A stretch of DNA of 64,000 nt. Origin: Pseudomonadales bacterium. GTDB lineage: Bacteria > Pseudomonadota > Gammaproteobacteria > Pseudomonadales > Ketobacteraceae. Of the stretch, positions 19,698-28,987 are shown one piece after another (the stretch's first letter is position 1; each line of letters opens with the position of its first letter). The stretch lies in NCBI GenBank assembly GCA_002708905.1, contig PAPM01000034.1:186001-250000 (forward strand), given 5' to 3'. Made by a program: the position numbers and the translations under genes. The notes under the pieces are model-generated. The model made no database searches. It was not told where the DNA came from and saw nothing but the letters and a program-made list of their open reading frames with translations.

Positions 19698-20841
19698 GAT
19701 CGAACTGAATCTTGTAGACCGGCTCACCGTGAACCCAGACTTGGGAGACTTGGGGTAACCCACCTGGACTGGCAACTGCGATTAAATCCGCCCGCTTTCC
19801 CAGAGCGATTTCCCCGCGATCATGTAAGCGGGCAGCCCGCGCCGGGTTGGCCGTAACCAAGCGCACCGCAGACGGCAAATCCAGCACCGACTGCTCTACT
19901 ATTTTCATTACCGCAACGATTAGTGTGGCAGGGTGATAGTCCGCACACAGACAATCCGCCACACCTTCCTTGATTGCATCGATAGCGCGCATCGAACCGG
20001 ACTGACTCATGCCACGAATGATGTTGGGAGCACCATATATGGTGGACATCCCAACCGCTTTTGCAGACTGCGCTGCCGCCATAGTAATGGGAAACTCAGA
20101 AATATCCGCACCAATACCACTCATGGTAGCGACCCTGACTGGCGAATCGTCATCGTGACTGGCGACTGATATTCCCGCTTTATGGGCTGCCTTAGCCAAC
20201 GTCTGCATGCGCTGGTAAGCCCCCGTAGCGGCTTCCAGTTTACGCTCCACAATAACGTCCACTTCGTCGTGGCTTTTACGATAAGTGCGGGACAGATAGT
20301 CACGATAAGCAGCCAGATCTTTGAACTGGCCTTGTCCCGGCGTGTGATCCATCATGGATATCAAATGCATGGATTGCTCAGACAGCAACTCCAATAGCAC
20401 CGGCAATCCGGTTTCATCGGTAATTTCGTAGCGACAGTGCACCCTGTTATCCACCAGACCGTGAGGATTCCAAGTGTGGACTGCGCGCGCCACTTGAGCC
20501 GCCATGGCATTGTTTCTCACACCCAATTCATCATTGGCAAAAGACAGCGCGTGATAGACGGTTGTGATGCCAGCTGCCGCGTTGCGTTTATCTGCCTGGG
20601 CACAGGCAAAATCGAGAGGAAAATGCACATTGGGTCTGGGCTCAACTTCCTTCTCCAAGGCATCGCAATGTAAATCGATCATGCCCGGCATAAGCAGCTG
20701 GCCAGCCAGATTCGTTTCCACCGCGTGGCTTATATTTTCCGGACAAATAGCGTTGATGACACCGTCCTCCAGAAGGATCGATGCATCTTCGAGTACTTCA
20801 TCGGCAAGCACCACTCGTGCATTAGTGAGGTACATTTTCAT
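19690..20841 (-). CDS. phnM: PhnM, alpha-D-ribose 1-methylphosphonate 5-triphosphate diphosphatase
   Basis: The amidohydrolase-fold enzyme (383 residues) removes diphosphate from the ribose-triphosphate phosphonate to give the C-P lyase substrate. The metal-binding MIDLHCDALEKE and later SHDDDSP are seen. The ATG at 20841 is chosen because GGAGG lies nine bases upstream; two other in-frame ATGs at 20847 and 20862 are too close to or upstream of that site. It overlaps phnL by 20 bases and phnN by eight. Confidence 0.94.
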   Translation of the reverse strand: MKMYLTNARVVLADEVLEDASILLEDGVINAICPENISHAVETNLAGQLLMPGMIDLHCDALEKEVEPRPNVHFPLDFACAQADKRNAAAGITTVYHALSFANDELGVRNNAMAAQVARAVHTWNPHGLVDNRVHCRYEITDETGLPVLLELLSEQSMHLISMMDHTPGQGQFKDLAAYRDYLSRTYRKSHDEVDVIVERKLEAATGAYQRMQTLAKAAHKAGISVASHDDDSPVRVATMSGIGADISEFPITMAAAQSAKAVGMSTIYGAPNIIRGMSQSGSMRAIDAIKEGVADCLCADYHPATLIVAVMKIVEQSVLDLPSAVRLVTANPARAARLHDRGEIALGKRADLIAVASPGGLPQVSQVWVHGEPVYKIQFDHG

Positions 20842-21577
20842 TGGCATATTCCTCCATAACATTAGACCTGACAGCAGGAACTTTTAACTCCACCAGGGAA
20901 TCAGCCAGCCGCTCCACCAACTCCGTTTGATGAAAAATGGCCAGCATTGCTACTCCCTGTTGCTTAAGTTTTTCAAGTTGAGCCACCACAAGTTCCGTTG
21001 TGTAAGGATCCAGGCTCGCCGTTGGTTCATCCAGAAGCAACAAGCGCGCGCCAAAAACAAAGCCCCGTGCAAGATTTACTCGTTGTTTCTCACCACCGGA
21101 GAAGGTGGCTGGTGAAATCCCCCACAATGCCTCAGGCACATTGAGTGCTGCCAGCATGGTTCGCGCCTGTTCCAGCGCATCATGACGCGTCACGCCCTGC
21201 ACGATCAGAGGCTGAGCCACCACTTCCTCACAGGACTGTCGCGGGAGCACATGCAAGAACTGGGTAACAAACGCAATCTCCTGCCGTCTGATTGCCAGCA
21301 AGCAGTGAGGATCCGCCTGCGCGAGATCCACCTCATCATTGGTTGCGGTCCGATATAGGATCTTCCCGGATCCAGCGAGATAGGTACCATAGATGCCTTT
21401 AAGCACACTGGATTTTCCAGCACCCGTTGGCCCCACCAAGGCTGTCAATTTACCCGAGAATACGCTCAGGGTTACATCACTGGCAGAAGGGATTCTCTTG
21501 TCTTGCTCATGCAGGAAGAAACTTTTGGAAAAGTTATCGACTCTCAGCACCGCTTGCTCAGTCACGCTTAACTCCAT
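20822..21577 (-). CDS. phnL: PhnL, ABC-type ATPase subunit of the C-P lyase system
   Basis: The 251-residue ATPase has Walker A GPTGAGKSS, signature FSGGEKQRVNLARGF and Walker B LLLLDEPTASLD. PhnL resembles a transporter ATPase but is needed, with PhnG-H-I, for coupling phosphonate to the ribose of ATP. A 43-base gap separates it from phnK, the largest break within the catalytic genes. Confidence 0.93.
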   Translation of the reverse strand: MELSVTEQAVLRVDNFSKSFFLHEQDKRIPSASDVTLSVFSGKLTALVGPTGAGKSSVLKGIYGTYLAGSGKILYRTATNDEVDLAQADPHCLLAIRRQEIAFVTQFLHVLPRQSCEEVVAQPLIVQGVTRHDALEQARTMLAALNVPEALWGISPATFSGGEKQRVNLARGFVFGARLLLLDEPTASLDPYTTELVVAQLEKLKQQGVAMLAIFHQTELVERLADSLVELKVPAVRSNVMEEYANENVPH

Positions 21578-21620
21578 AACAACATCATAATAGTTTCAAG
21601 GCAGTCATCTATCGCTAAAC

Positions 21621-22457
21621 TCATAGAGCAGACGCCACCAGCCTTTGCGTATAAGGTTGCTGGGGATCTTCCAAAATCTGATCAGTCAAACCACTTTCGA
21701 TCACATGGCCATATTTCATCACCAGCGTTCGGTCAGCCAGCAAACGGATCACCCCCAAATCATGAGTGACCACAATCATTGCGGTTTTTGACTGCTGTTG
21801 TATTTCCAGAATCAGATCGAGAATGGCAGCCTGAACAGACAAGTCAAGACCGGTAGTAACTTCATCCAACAGCAGCAAAGGAGGATTGGTTGCCAACGCT
21901 TTTGCAATCTGCACACGTTGCTGCATTCCGCCGGAAAAATTTTTTGGTAACTCATCCATTCGCTCTGGTAACACTTCAGTCCGACGCAGCAAATCAATGG
22001 CCCGGTTACGTATTGCGCTGTAATTATAATTACCCGATACCAACAGCCGCTCGGCAATATTGCCACCGGCAGAGATTTCGAAATTAAGACCAAGATGAGG
22101 ATTCTGATAAACCATGCCGAATTGCTGAGTGGCCAGGTATCGTTGCTGGGCACGATTAAGCTCAAACATAGACAACCCTGTGGGGGATTCCACACCGTAA
22201 TAGGTTGCTGAACCGCTGGAGGGTACTTCATCAAAGTTCAAGCACTTCACTGCCGTGGATTTACCTGAACCGGATTCCCCCATAATGCCAAGAATCTCCC
22301 CGGCATAAAGATCAAAGGAAACATTGCTGGCGGCAACCACGCTGCCACAACGGGGGCAGACATTCGTTTCGTGTTCCGGGCCAGTGAGATCGAAGCATTG
22401 GTCACAACCCACACCATAGCGTTTAGACAGGTCACGCACCTCCAGCACTTTATGCAT
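21621..22457 (-). CDS. phnK: PhnK, ABC-type ATPase subunit of the C-P lyase complex, with Cys cluster
   Basis: The 278-residue protein binds the PhnJ subunit of the C-P lyase core complex. It shows Walker A GESGSGKST, signature FSGGMQQRVQIAKAL and Walker B LLLLDEVTTGLD. Between the first strand and the Walker A motif is an insert with four cysteines, CDQC at 18-21 and CPRC at 34-37, a zinc-ribbon-like arrangement that E. coli PhnK, as I recall it, lacks. The start is the ATG at 22457, overlapping phnJ by eight bases; a longer in-frame reading to 22622 lies entirely over phnJ and is rejected. Confidence 0.93.
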   Translation of the reverse strand: MHKVLEVRDLSKRYGVGCDQCFDLTGPEHETNVCPRCGSVVAASNVSFDLYAGEILGIMGESGSGKSTAVKCLNFDEVPSSGSATYYGVESPTGLSMFELNRAQQRYLATQQFGMVYQNPHLGLNFEISAGGNIAERLLVSGNYNYSAIRNRAIDLLRRTEVLPERMDELPKNFSGGMQQRVQIAKALATNPPLLLLDEVTTGLDLSVQAAILDLILEIQQQSKTAMIVVTHDLGVIRLLADRTLVMKYGHVIESGLTDQILEDPQQPYTQRLVASAL

Positions 22458-23340
22458 GGCTCTTTTCCTTATCCAAACCGGCTTGAGACCCGACCAACAA
22501 CTGTTGATTACACCAATCGGCATCAGAACATCGGTATACCGGCTCTGCAGTCGAGGAATCCACGTATTCATCAAGAAAACTGCTACGACAACCACAACGG
22601 GCACAGGCTCGACGCTCACCATGTTCGTCGAAAAAGGCTTCTACCCTGAATGGAATATCGTCAAATACAAGGGGCTCAGCATCGGTGTAGGGGGGAACCG
22701 CATAGATCTTTTTCTCCCGACCTGCCCCCAGCAGAACCAGCGCTGAAGATTGATTCAACTTCGGCACATCCCAGCGCGGAATAGGTGATGGATCAATCAC
22801 ATAATGATGATTAATCCGCGTTGGATAGCGATGTGACAACGTGATTTCATCGAACTGCACGATATCTTCATAGAGTTTTACCAGTAACCTGGCATAGTCA
22901 CCCTCACCATGCATTTGCTTGCGCTTATCTTCCGATGCCTCCACCACGACCAAAGGATCCGGATAGGGAACCTGCAATACCAGCAACTGATCTTCACGCA
23001 ACGGAGCTTCAGGAATCCGATGACGGGACTGAATCAGATCAGCATCCTCCGTTGAGCTAGTCGTATTTACACCCGGGCACGTCATCTCGATAAACTGCCG
23101 GAGATTAACCGCGTTGACCGAGTCATCTGAACCCTGATCAATCACTTTCAGGGTGTCACCCGCACCTATCAGGGCCAAGGTAAGTTGTAATCCACCAGTG
23201 CCAAACCCCCTCCCCATAGGCATCTCCCGGCTGGAGTAAGGCACCTGATAGCCGGGAATGGCCACGGCTTTCAAAGCCGTTCGACGCACCTCTTTTTTGG
23301 CGTACTCATCGAGAAAGCCGAACCGATTTTCTGTGCTCAT
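22450..23340 (-). CDS. phnJ: PhnJ, carbon-phosphorus lyase (radical SAM)
   Basis: PhnJ (296 residues) breaks the C-P bond of ribose 1-phosphonate 5-phosphate using a 4Fe-4S cluster and S-adenosylmethionine. The family's unusual cluster motif CX2CX21CX5C is exact: Cys246, Cys249, Cys271, Cys277. The glycine proposed to carry the radical lies in IPGYQVPY (Gly30), and GTGGLQLTL follows. Its stop overlaps phnK and its ATG overlaps the phnI stop as ATGA. With PhnG, H, I it forms the core complex in the cytoplasm. Confidence 0.97.
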   Translation of the reverse strand: MSTENRFGFLDEYAKKEVRRTALKAVAIPGYQVPYSSREMPMGRGFGTGGLQLTLALIGAGDTLKVIDQGSDDSVNAVNLRQFIEMTCPGVNTTSSTEDADLIQSRHRIPEAPLREDQLLVLQVPYPDPLVVVEASEDKRKQMHGEGDYARLLVKLYEDIVQFDEITLSHRYPTRINHHYVIDPSPIPRWDVPKLNQSSALVLLGAGREKKIYAVPPYTDAEPLVFDDIPFRVEAFFDEHGERRACARCGCRSSFLDEYVDSSTAEPVYRCSDADWCNQQLLVGSQAGLDKEKSHA

Positions 23341-24452
23341 GACCGCTCCCCATTCATCTTGCCCTGGGTGGTTCGCAAACGATCCATATCCGATTGGAAG
23401 GTCACGTAATGCGGCATCTTATAGTGCGTACAGAACCCCATAGAATCGATACCATCCACATGCAACAACACGAATTCAGGATCTTCAGACGGGTTTGTCG
23501 GCCCCTGGTCCATGCCAATTTGCAGGGAACGATCCAGGATGGCCATGCTAATAGCCTTCACTTCGTTATGCCCAAAGCAAGCACCGTAACCCAGCGTAAA
23601 ATATGGCATATCGGCCTTCCCATTACCCTCATACATGGCCACCACTTCACATTCCGTGATTTCAACTTCACCCACTTCCATCGGTCTTCCCGTAACGGGA
23701 TGTGGCAGCATAACCGGAAGAAAACCCACTCTGAGTTCTGCAATCGTGGGATGAATATCGCCGTAGCCACGCATATTGGAGTAAGCAATGCTGAGCAACG
23801 CACCCTGCTCACCCCGTGCCATCGTCGCCAGCGCCGCAGACCTTGGCACCGGAAAGATAAGAGGTTCCCTGGTGATGTCGAAAGCATCCAGGCCTCTGCG
23901 CTGTGGATCAGAGGGCGCAATCAGACCCTGCTCCCTAAGCGCATCCAATACTTTAGGGAACGTATCAGGGATCTGATCCAGCGCAAGATCCGTTGTTGAT
24001 TGAAACCAGTCACGCGTGATGGACTGGAACTGCTCCTCGGATTCATTTAGTAACTCCATTCGCAGTAAGCGCAGATGATAATCCGTATTGGCGCCGAGCA
24101 CCTGCCCGCCGGGAATATCCTTGAATGCAGAGGAAATCCTGCGAGTAATCCGCATTTGGCGGGTATCCAACACTTCTGTTTCCGTCAACCGGGGCACCGT
24201 CGAACGATAAGCGCGCAATATAAAAGCAGCTTCCAAGCTATCACCTTGCGCTTGCTTGATGGCTAACGAGGCAAGCTCCGGATGATAAACCCCACCTTCG
24301 GACAACACTCTCTGGTGTAACAAGCGTAACTGATGCTCTATGGTTTCAGTGGCTAGCGGAGTCCCCTCCGCTTGTCGTGCCCGCAGTAACTCACACACCC
24401 GTTGACTGGCGGCAATAGCCTGAGCCCCACCTTTGATGGCAACATACCCCAT
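23337..24452 (-). CDS. phnI: PhnI, C-P lyase core complex nucleosidase subunit
   Basis: PhnI (371 residues) catalyses the exchange of adenine of ATP for the phosphonate, with PhnG, PhnH and PhnL. The opening MGYVAIKGGAQAIAASQRV and the later GYGACFGHNEVKAISMAILD are typical. The start is set at the ATG at 24452, which shares its A with the stop of phnH (TGATG); a longer reading to 24569 covers phnH and is rejected. Confidence 0.95.
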   Translation of the reverse strand: MGYVAIKGGAQAIAASQRVCELLRARQAEGTPLATETIEHQLRLLHQRVLSEGGVYHPELASLAIKQAQGDSLEAAFILRAYRSTVPRLTETEVLDTRQMRITRRISSAFKDIPGGQVLGANTDYHLRLLRMELLNESEEQFQSITRDWFQSTTDLALDQIPDTFPKVLDALREQGLIAPSDPQRRGLDAFDITREPLIFPVPRSAALATMARGEQGALLSIAYSNMRGYGDIHPTIAELRVGFLPVMLPHPVTGRPMEVGEVEITECEVVAMYEGNGKADMPYFTLGYGACFGHNEVKAISMAILDRSLQIGMDQGPTNPSEDPEFVLLHVDGIDSMGFCTHYKMPHYVTFQSDMDRLRTTQGKMNGERS

Positions 24453-25003
24453 CAGCACACCTCCACTTGGGTGGTTCGGGGTATCCCGACAACAGAAGAC
24501 TGATCCACCAGCAACATGTCCACGCCCAGAGGAAAGGCAGAGATCCACTGTTGCCGCTGCGACAACCACGCAGGGTCGAGTCCTTCCAGGTCTCGTTGCA
24601 GAACACCCTTTACACCAGGGCCCACCATCTTCAATCTGAGATTCCCATCATTCACTGAGGCGACCCGGACAATCAACGTGGCGGACCTTTCCGGACTGGA
24701 TAGGGTTCCTAACCTGGGATTTAACGCAGGGGCGAGATCACCTCTACACAGTATGAAGTCGGCCTGATCCGAGCTGCTTTTTTGTGCCTGCAACAGGAGC
24801 CAGGCATCCAGGTCGAGCAGACAATCATGATCAGACAGCGATACTTCAGCGTCCACAAGGGTTGCCAGTATTGCCAACGTAGCATTCTCACTGCCCGACG
24901 CGGGCAAACGCTGCACTTGTCCTGGATACGACATTGCCTGCAATAAAGAGCGATAACACTGCTGCTGTAAAGCCGGGGTCCAGATTGCATCAAGCTCAAT
25001 CAT
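24452..25003 (-). CDS. phnH: PhnH, C-P lyase core complex subunit
   Basis: The 183-residue PhnH is a structural subunit of the PhnGHIJ core complex needed for phosphonate activation. The opening TPALQQQCYRSLLQAMSYPGQ matches the family's FR.LL.AMS.PG pattern. The ATG at 25003 gives the same eight-base overlap with phnG as other pairs in this operon; a start seven codons earlier (25024) is also possible. Confidence 0.92.
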   Translation of the reverse strand: MIELDAIWTPALQQQCYRSLLQAMSYPGQVQRLPASGSENATLAILATLVDAEVSLSDHDCLLDLDAWLLLQAQKSSSDQADFILCRGDLAPALNPRLGTLSSPERSATLIVRVASVNDGNLRLKMVGPGVKGVLQRDLEGLDPAWLSQRQQWISAFPLGVDMLLVDQSSVVGIPRTTQVEVC

Positions 25004-25463
25004 TGTCGCTCCCTGCATCAGCATCCAGTAAGGAAAAATCGACCCGGGTTTGAGCCAGAATGGATTTCCTTTCTAACTCCGTTTCAAGCTGCAACTGCAC
25101 ACCCATCTCCACCAAATCCAACACACGCTCCCAGCCCGGCAGCCGTCCTGCCAACACAGCATCGCACAACGCAAGGTATTCAACGCGCTCCGCACTGTCA
25201 TCCATCACCAGTGCCCCACCTTCAGCCATCAATCCTTCCGCTGTGGTGACTGAAACCCGGCACTGTGAAAGTGGAAATTCCCCTAGATAAAAGGCCTCCC
25301 CCATGGTGCTGTCACGCAACTTGAGCATGCCCAGTCCGACCTGAGGCACCGCAGTAGGCCGGATAATCCAGTCTGACGGAAAGGTTTCCACCAGCGTTTT
25401 CAAATCCTGAGCCGGAACCCGCGTCAACGCAGAAAGCCAGCACTCTCGATCAACTTCATTCAT
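24996..25463 (-). CDS. phnG: PhnG, C-P lyase core complex subunit
   Basis: This 155-residue protein matches PhnG, which helps transfer phosphonate to ATP. The features seen are the N-terminal RECWLSALTRVPAQDL and the central GGALVMDDSAERVEYLALCDAV segment. It is the first gene of the catalytic part, 42 bases after phnE, and overlaps phnH. Confidence 0.92.
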   Translation of the reverse strand: MNEVDRECWLSALTRVPAQDLKTLVETFPSDWIIRPTAVPQVGLGMLKLRDSTMGEAFYLGEFPLSQCRVSVTTAEGLMAEGGALVMDDSAERVEYLALCDAVLAGRLPGWERVLDLVEMGVQLQLETELERKSILAQTRVDFSLLDADAGSDND

Positions 25464-25505
25464 TGTGTTAGATATCTATACAAGTTGGCGTTTTTTAAAA
25501 TCTGG

Positions 25506-26504
25506 TTACATGGTTTTATTGCGAAGCTTTTGTGAAATCACTTCCAGTGTCACCACCGTGATGAATATAACCAACAAGATTGTGGTGACATGGCCATAGT
25601 CGAACAAATCCCAACGGCCTTTCAGTTCCATACCAATACCCCCCGCTCCCACTATCCCCAGCACCGTCGCAGTACGGATATTTCGCTCAAAAATGTACTG
25701 CACATAAGCAATCCAGGCTGGCAACACATGGGGTATCACAGCGAAGCGCAACACTTTTACTGCGCTAGCGCCGGACGCCTTTAACGCCAATTGCGGACCA
25801 GGCGGTGCATTCTCTATTTCGTCGGCAAAGAATTTACCCAGTACCCCACTGGTGTGAATCGCCAGTGCCAGTACTCCGGCAATGGTTCCGAATCCATACA
25901 TCAATACAAGGAACAGGGCCACAATCAACTCCGGCATTGCGCGGTGAAAGCTCAACCACACCCTTGCCAGGGTGTACACAAGCTTATGAGGCGTGTAGTT
26001 GCGGCTGGACAAAATGCCCAATGGCAACGCAATCATTGCTGATATGACGGTGCCCCAGAATCCCATTTCGATGGTTTCCCACATACGCAGCAACACCCGG
26101 GAGAGATAACCTAATGGCTCTACCAGAAACTCCGCTTTCTCCACTTGCCAGGTATCAGTGAGCGCATCGTAATTACGCTCTTCCGCCACTTCGACTGTAG
26201 CAAGCCAGGGTAAGTTATCCCGATCAAAATTTTCCAGGCGGTTTACCGGTGTACGTTCGGAAATCTGCAGCGGGAAAGCCTGCTTGCCAAAACGTATGGC
26301 GCCATCGAGAACCGGCGATTCGCCTATGCCGATAACGGACAACGCTGCCTGACTGGTTTCCACCAAAGCCCGATCCATCTCCGTATTGTGCGCAGACCAC
26401 GACAACAGTACAAAAGCCATCATCAACACCAGGATGTTGCGAGGTGTAACGGTCCGATGTAATTCCCATTGCTCCCAGGATCGCGCTGATTGCTGCGTGC
26501 TCAT
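25506..26504 (-). CDS. phnE: PhnE, phosphonate ABC transporter permease
   Basis: The 332-residue inner-membrane permease has an N-terminal membrane segment (residues ~22-40), a periplasmic-type stretch, then the ABC permease domain with the coupling-loop pattern around ALKASGASAVKVLRFAVIPHVLPAW. It imports phosphonates together with PhnC and PhnD. It is somewhat longer than the E. coli protein because of the first ~120 residues. Its ATG overlaps the phnC stop as ATGA. Confidence 0.94.
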   Translation of the reverse strand: MSTQQSARSWEQWELHRTVTPRNILVLMMAFVLLSWSAHNTEMDRALVETSQAALSVIGIGESPVLDGAIRFGKQAFPLQISERTPVNRLENFDRDNLPWLATVEVAEERNYDALTDTWQVEKAEFLVEPLGYLSRVLLRMWETIEMGFWGTVISAMIALPLGILSSRNYTPHKLVYTLARVWLSFHRAMPELIVALFLVLMYGFGTIAGVLALAIHTSGVLGKFFADEIENAPPGPQLALKASGASAVKVLRFAVIPHVLPAWIAYVQYIFERNIRTATVLGIVGAGGIGMELKGRWDLFDYGHVTTILLVIFITVVTLEVISQKLRNKTM

Positions 26505-27280
26505 GCCGCCTCCATCTGGGGTGCACTCTTTCGTTTACTTACCCTGGGCTTGATTGCTTCATACAGTTCACTTTGGATCGCAGAGTCCATTGCTTCCGGT
26601 GAACCATCGTAGAACACTTTGCCATCCCTTAATGCCACTACCCGATCCGCAAACTCCAGGGCATAGTCAATCTGGTGCAATGTGCAAACCACAGTAGCAT
26701 CATGCAAACGCGCTGCGGACTTCAGGTTATTCAACACACCACGACTCATGGTGGGATCAAGGCTGGCCACGGGCTCATCAGCCAGCACGACTTTGGGTTC
26801 GCACATAAAAGCCCGGGCTATGGCAACTCTCTGTTGCTGACCACCTGATAGCTCAGATGCACGTCGATAAAGGTGCTTTTCCTCCAAACCCACCTCCTGT
26901 AACAAACGGCAGGCTTTTCTCTGTTGATCCTTGGGGAAAAATTTAATCAGGCTGTACCAGAAATTCACTTGCGGTAAAACACCAGACAGCACGTTGTGCA
27001 ACACAGACAATCTCGGCACCAGATATAGCTGTTGGTGGATCATGCCGATTTCCCTCTGAATAGCTGTACGGCTCTTTTTGTCGAGTTCAATCCCGCCCAC
27101 ATGAACAGAGCCACATGTTGGCTCAACAACGCCATTCACCATGTTCATGAGGGTGGACTTTCCAGCACCGGATGGACCCAGGAGCACGCAAAACTCGCCC
27201 TTTCTAACATGAAGCGATACGCCATCAACGGCTTTCGTACCATCATCATAAACACGGCTAACGTTACTGAGCTTTAACAT
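26501..27280 (-). CDS. phnC: PhnC, phosphonate ABC transporter ATP-binding protein
   Basis: The 259-residue ATPase powers phosphonate import. It shows Walker A GPSGAGKST, Q-loop region IGMIHQQLYLV, signature LSGGQQQRVAIARAF and Walker B VVLADEPVASLDP. It lies 15 bases after phnD and overlaps phnE. Confidence 0.95.
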   Translation of the reverse strand: MLKLSNVSRVYDDGTKAVDGVSLHVRKGEFCVLLGPSGAGKSTLMNMVNGVVEPTCGSVHVGGIELDKKSRTAIQREIGMIHQQLYLVPRLSVLHNVLSGVLPQVNFWYSLIKFFPKDQQRKACRLLQEVGLEEKHLYRRASELSGGQQQRVAIARAFMCEPKVVLADEPVASLDPTMSRGVLNNLKSAARLHDATVVCTLHQIDYALEFADRVVALRDGKVFYDGSPEAMDSAIQSELYEAIKPRVSKRKSAPQMEAA

Positions 27281-27295
27281 GTGGCATCTCCTTGA

Positions 27296-28216
27296 TCAGC
27301 GCTGACCGGCCTTATCGATCATTTCGGCCTTAACCTGATCAGTGACCGCAGACAATTTGGACAAGGCGTCAAAAATTTTCTTCACATGAAAATCCGTGTC
27401 ATAGCGGTCCACTTTTTTACCGCCATAACCTCGAATCATCTCTGGATCGATTTTCGTATGAATTTCACTGAATGCCTTGCGCAATTTCGCTTTCATTTCA
27501 TCCGACAGCCCGCGGTTCATCGCCATTGGAGGGTTGGGAATAGGCTGCGACTTAGCCAGAGATCCGAAACGCTGGGCATCAATTGCCCCCACGCTCACAG
27601 CCTTGCCAAAAGAGTTATAGGAAGCGGCGGCTGCATCGACTTTACCTTCAGCCAAAGCCGCCAGCGATGCGGAATGTGAACCCGCAATAATAATCTTCTT
27701 AAGGTCTTTAACCGGATCAACCCCATCAGCTATCAACATGGCAACCGGAAAGTTGAATGAGGAAGTGGAGCTGGGACTACCAAACGCCATGCTTTTTCCT
27801 TTCAGGTCAGCGATGGTTTTGATACCACTGTCCTTGGCGACAAAAATTCCGGAATAATAGGAAGCATCACCATCCAGCACATCAACTGCCAGCAGATCCA
27901 CACCGCATTTTTCGTTAGCCTGGCCAAAAGTCACCGCGCCGTACCAGGCGATATCGGTCTGATCATTACACATTCCCTCCACCACCGCGGCATAACTGGC
28001 GCCCGCCTTAAGATCAAAATGGATACCATAATGCTTGGTGATACCATTAAACACCGGCGCATAATCCATCGTGATATCATTAGATCCAGTATCTGTGGGC
28101 ACCATCAGCACTCTCAATGGATGTTCCTTTGACCCGTCCCCCAACGAACCTGCCATTACAGCCGGCGTAAGTGTCAGCATTGCGGCAGCAGCCAGCAACC
28201 ATCGTTTAATTTTCAT
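27296..28216 (-). CDS. phnD: PhnD, phosphonate-binding periplasmic protein
   Basis: The 306-residue protein starts with a signal peptide (MKIKRWLLAAAAMLTL, cleavage near AVMAG) and has the phosphonate-binding fold: LRVLMVPTDTGSNDITMDYAPVFNGI, the QTDIAWYGAVTFGQANEK ligand region and AFGSPSSTSSFNFP. It delivers phosphonates to PhnCE in the inner membrane. A typical RBS (gaggagtaaac) precedes the ATG. Confidence 0.94.
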   Translation of the reverse strand: MKIKRWLLAAAAMLTLTPAVMAGSLGDGSKEHPLRVLMVPTDTGSNDITMDYAPVFNGITKHYGIHFDLKAGASYAAVVEGMCNDQTDIAWYGAVTFGQANEKCGVDLLAVDVLDGDASYYSGIFVAKDSGIKTIADLKGKSMAFGSPSSTSSFNFPVAMLIADGVDPVKDLKKIIIAGSHSASLAALAEGKVDAAAASYNSFGKAVSVGAIDAQRFGSLAKSQPIPNPPMAMNRGLSDEMKAKLRKAFSEIHTKIDPEMIRGYGGKKVDRYDTDFHVKKIFDALSKLSAVTDQVKAEMIDKAGQR

Positions 28217-28247
28217 GTTTACTCCTCTGTCTTAACGTTTTAATTGA

Positions 28248-28979
28248 TCAAGGTTGAATAGAAAGTTGAGCAGCATCCCCCCGGAATCGTGTGACCACGT
28301 ACTCAACCGGCGTTTGACATTCTTGTGACACATTGACGCTCTTCACCCGTAGCACGGGCAGATTTTTAGGCATATTCAAAACACGGGCATCTTCGGCTTC
28401 AGGCAGCGCGGTACTAATCAGTGATTGTTTACGCTGTAACTTGATGTTGAAGTGGCTTTCCAGAAAAAGATGGAGAGAACCTCCATGATAGTGATCAAAT
28501 ACCCATTCATATTTCGGAAAAGGCAAATAATGGGAAATCACACAGAAAGGCTTGGCATCGACTGATCGCAGGGTTTCCAGGAATACCACCTGATCTCCCG
28601 ACTCAAGCTGCAGATGCTCTGCAACACCACCCTGGGCTGTAATGATCTGCTTGCGAATCACTTTGCTGTCGGTGGTAACACCCAGTGTTTCGAGGTTCTC
28701 TGTAAAACGTGTACGCTGCCCGATACAATAATCTATGGTTGGCGCCAGGACGCATACGCCCCGCCCATGTTGGCGCTCAACAATGCCATCCACAACCAAC
28801 TCATCCACTGCCCGTCTCAATGTATGTCGATTCACATTGTAGCGAGCCGCCAGCTCAGACTCGGATGGCAGCATCTCCCCCGCCCGGTAGAAGCTTTGAA
28901 TATCCCGACGCAGGGCAACGCTGATCTGTATATATACCGGTAGGGATCCGGCACCACGCTGGATTGGACGTACAGACAT
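28248..28979 (-). CDS. phnF: PhnF, GntR/HutC-family regulator of the phn operon
   Basis: The 243-residue protein has an N-terminal winged helix of the GntR type (PVYIQISVALRRDIQSFYRAGEMLPSE..., split here: LAARYNVNRHTLRRAVDELV is the recognition part) and a C-terminal UTRA ligand domain (from residue ~90, ending VEYVVTRFRGD). It is the first gene of the operon, which suggests autoregulation together with the transport and lyase genes. GAGG eight bases upstream of the ATG at 28979 is the ribosome site and lies inside a near-palindrome that could be its operator. Confidence 0.93.
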   Translation of the reverse strand: MSVRPIQRGAGSLPVYIQISVALRRDIQSFYRAGEMLPSESELAARYNVNRHTLRRAVDELVVDGIVERQHGRGVCVLAPTIDYCIGQRTRFTENLETLGVTTDSKVIRKQIITAQGGVAEHLQLESGDQVVFLETLRSVDAKPFCVISHYLPFPKYEWVFDHYHGGSLHLFLESHFNIKLQRKQSLISTALPEAEDARVLNMPKNLPVLRVKSVNVSQECQTPVEYVVTRFRGDAAQLSIQP

Positions 28980-28987
28980 CTAGATAA

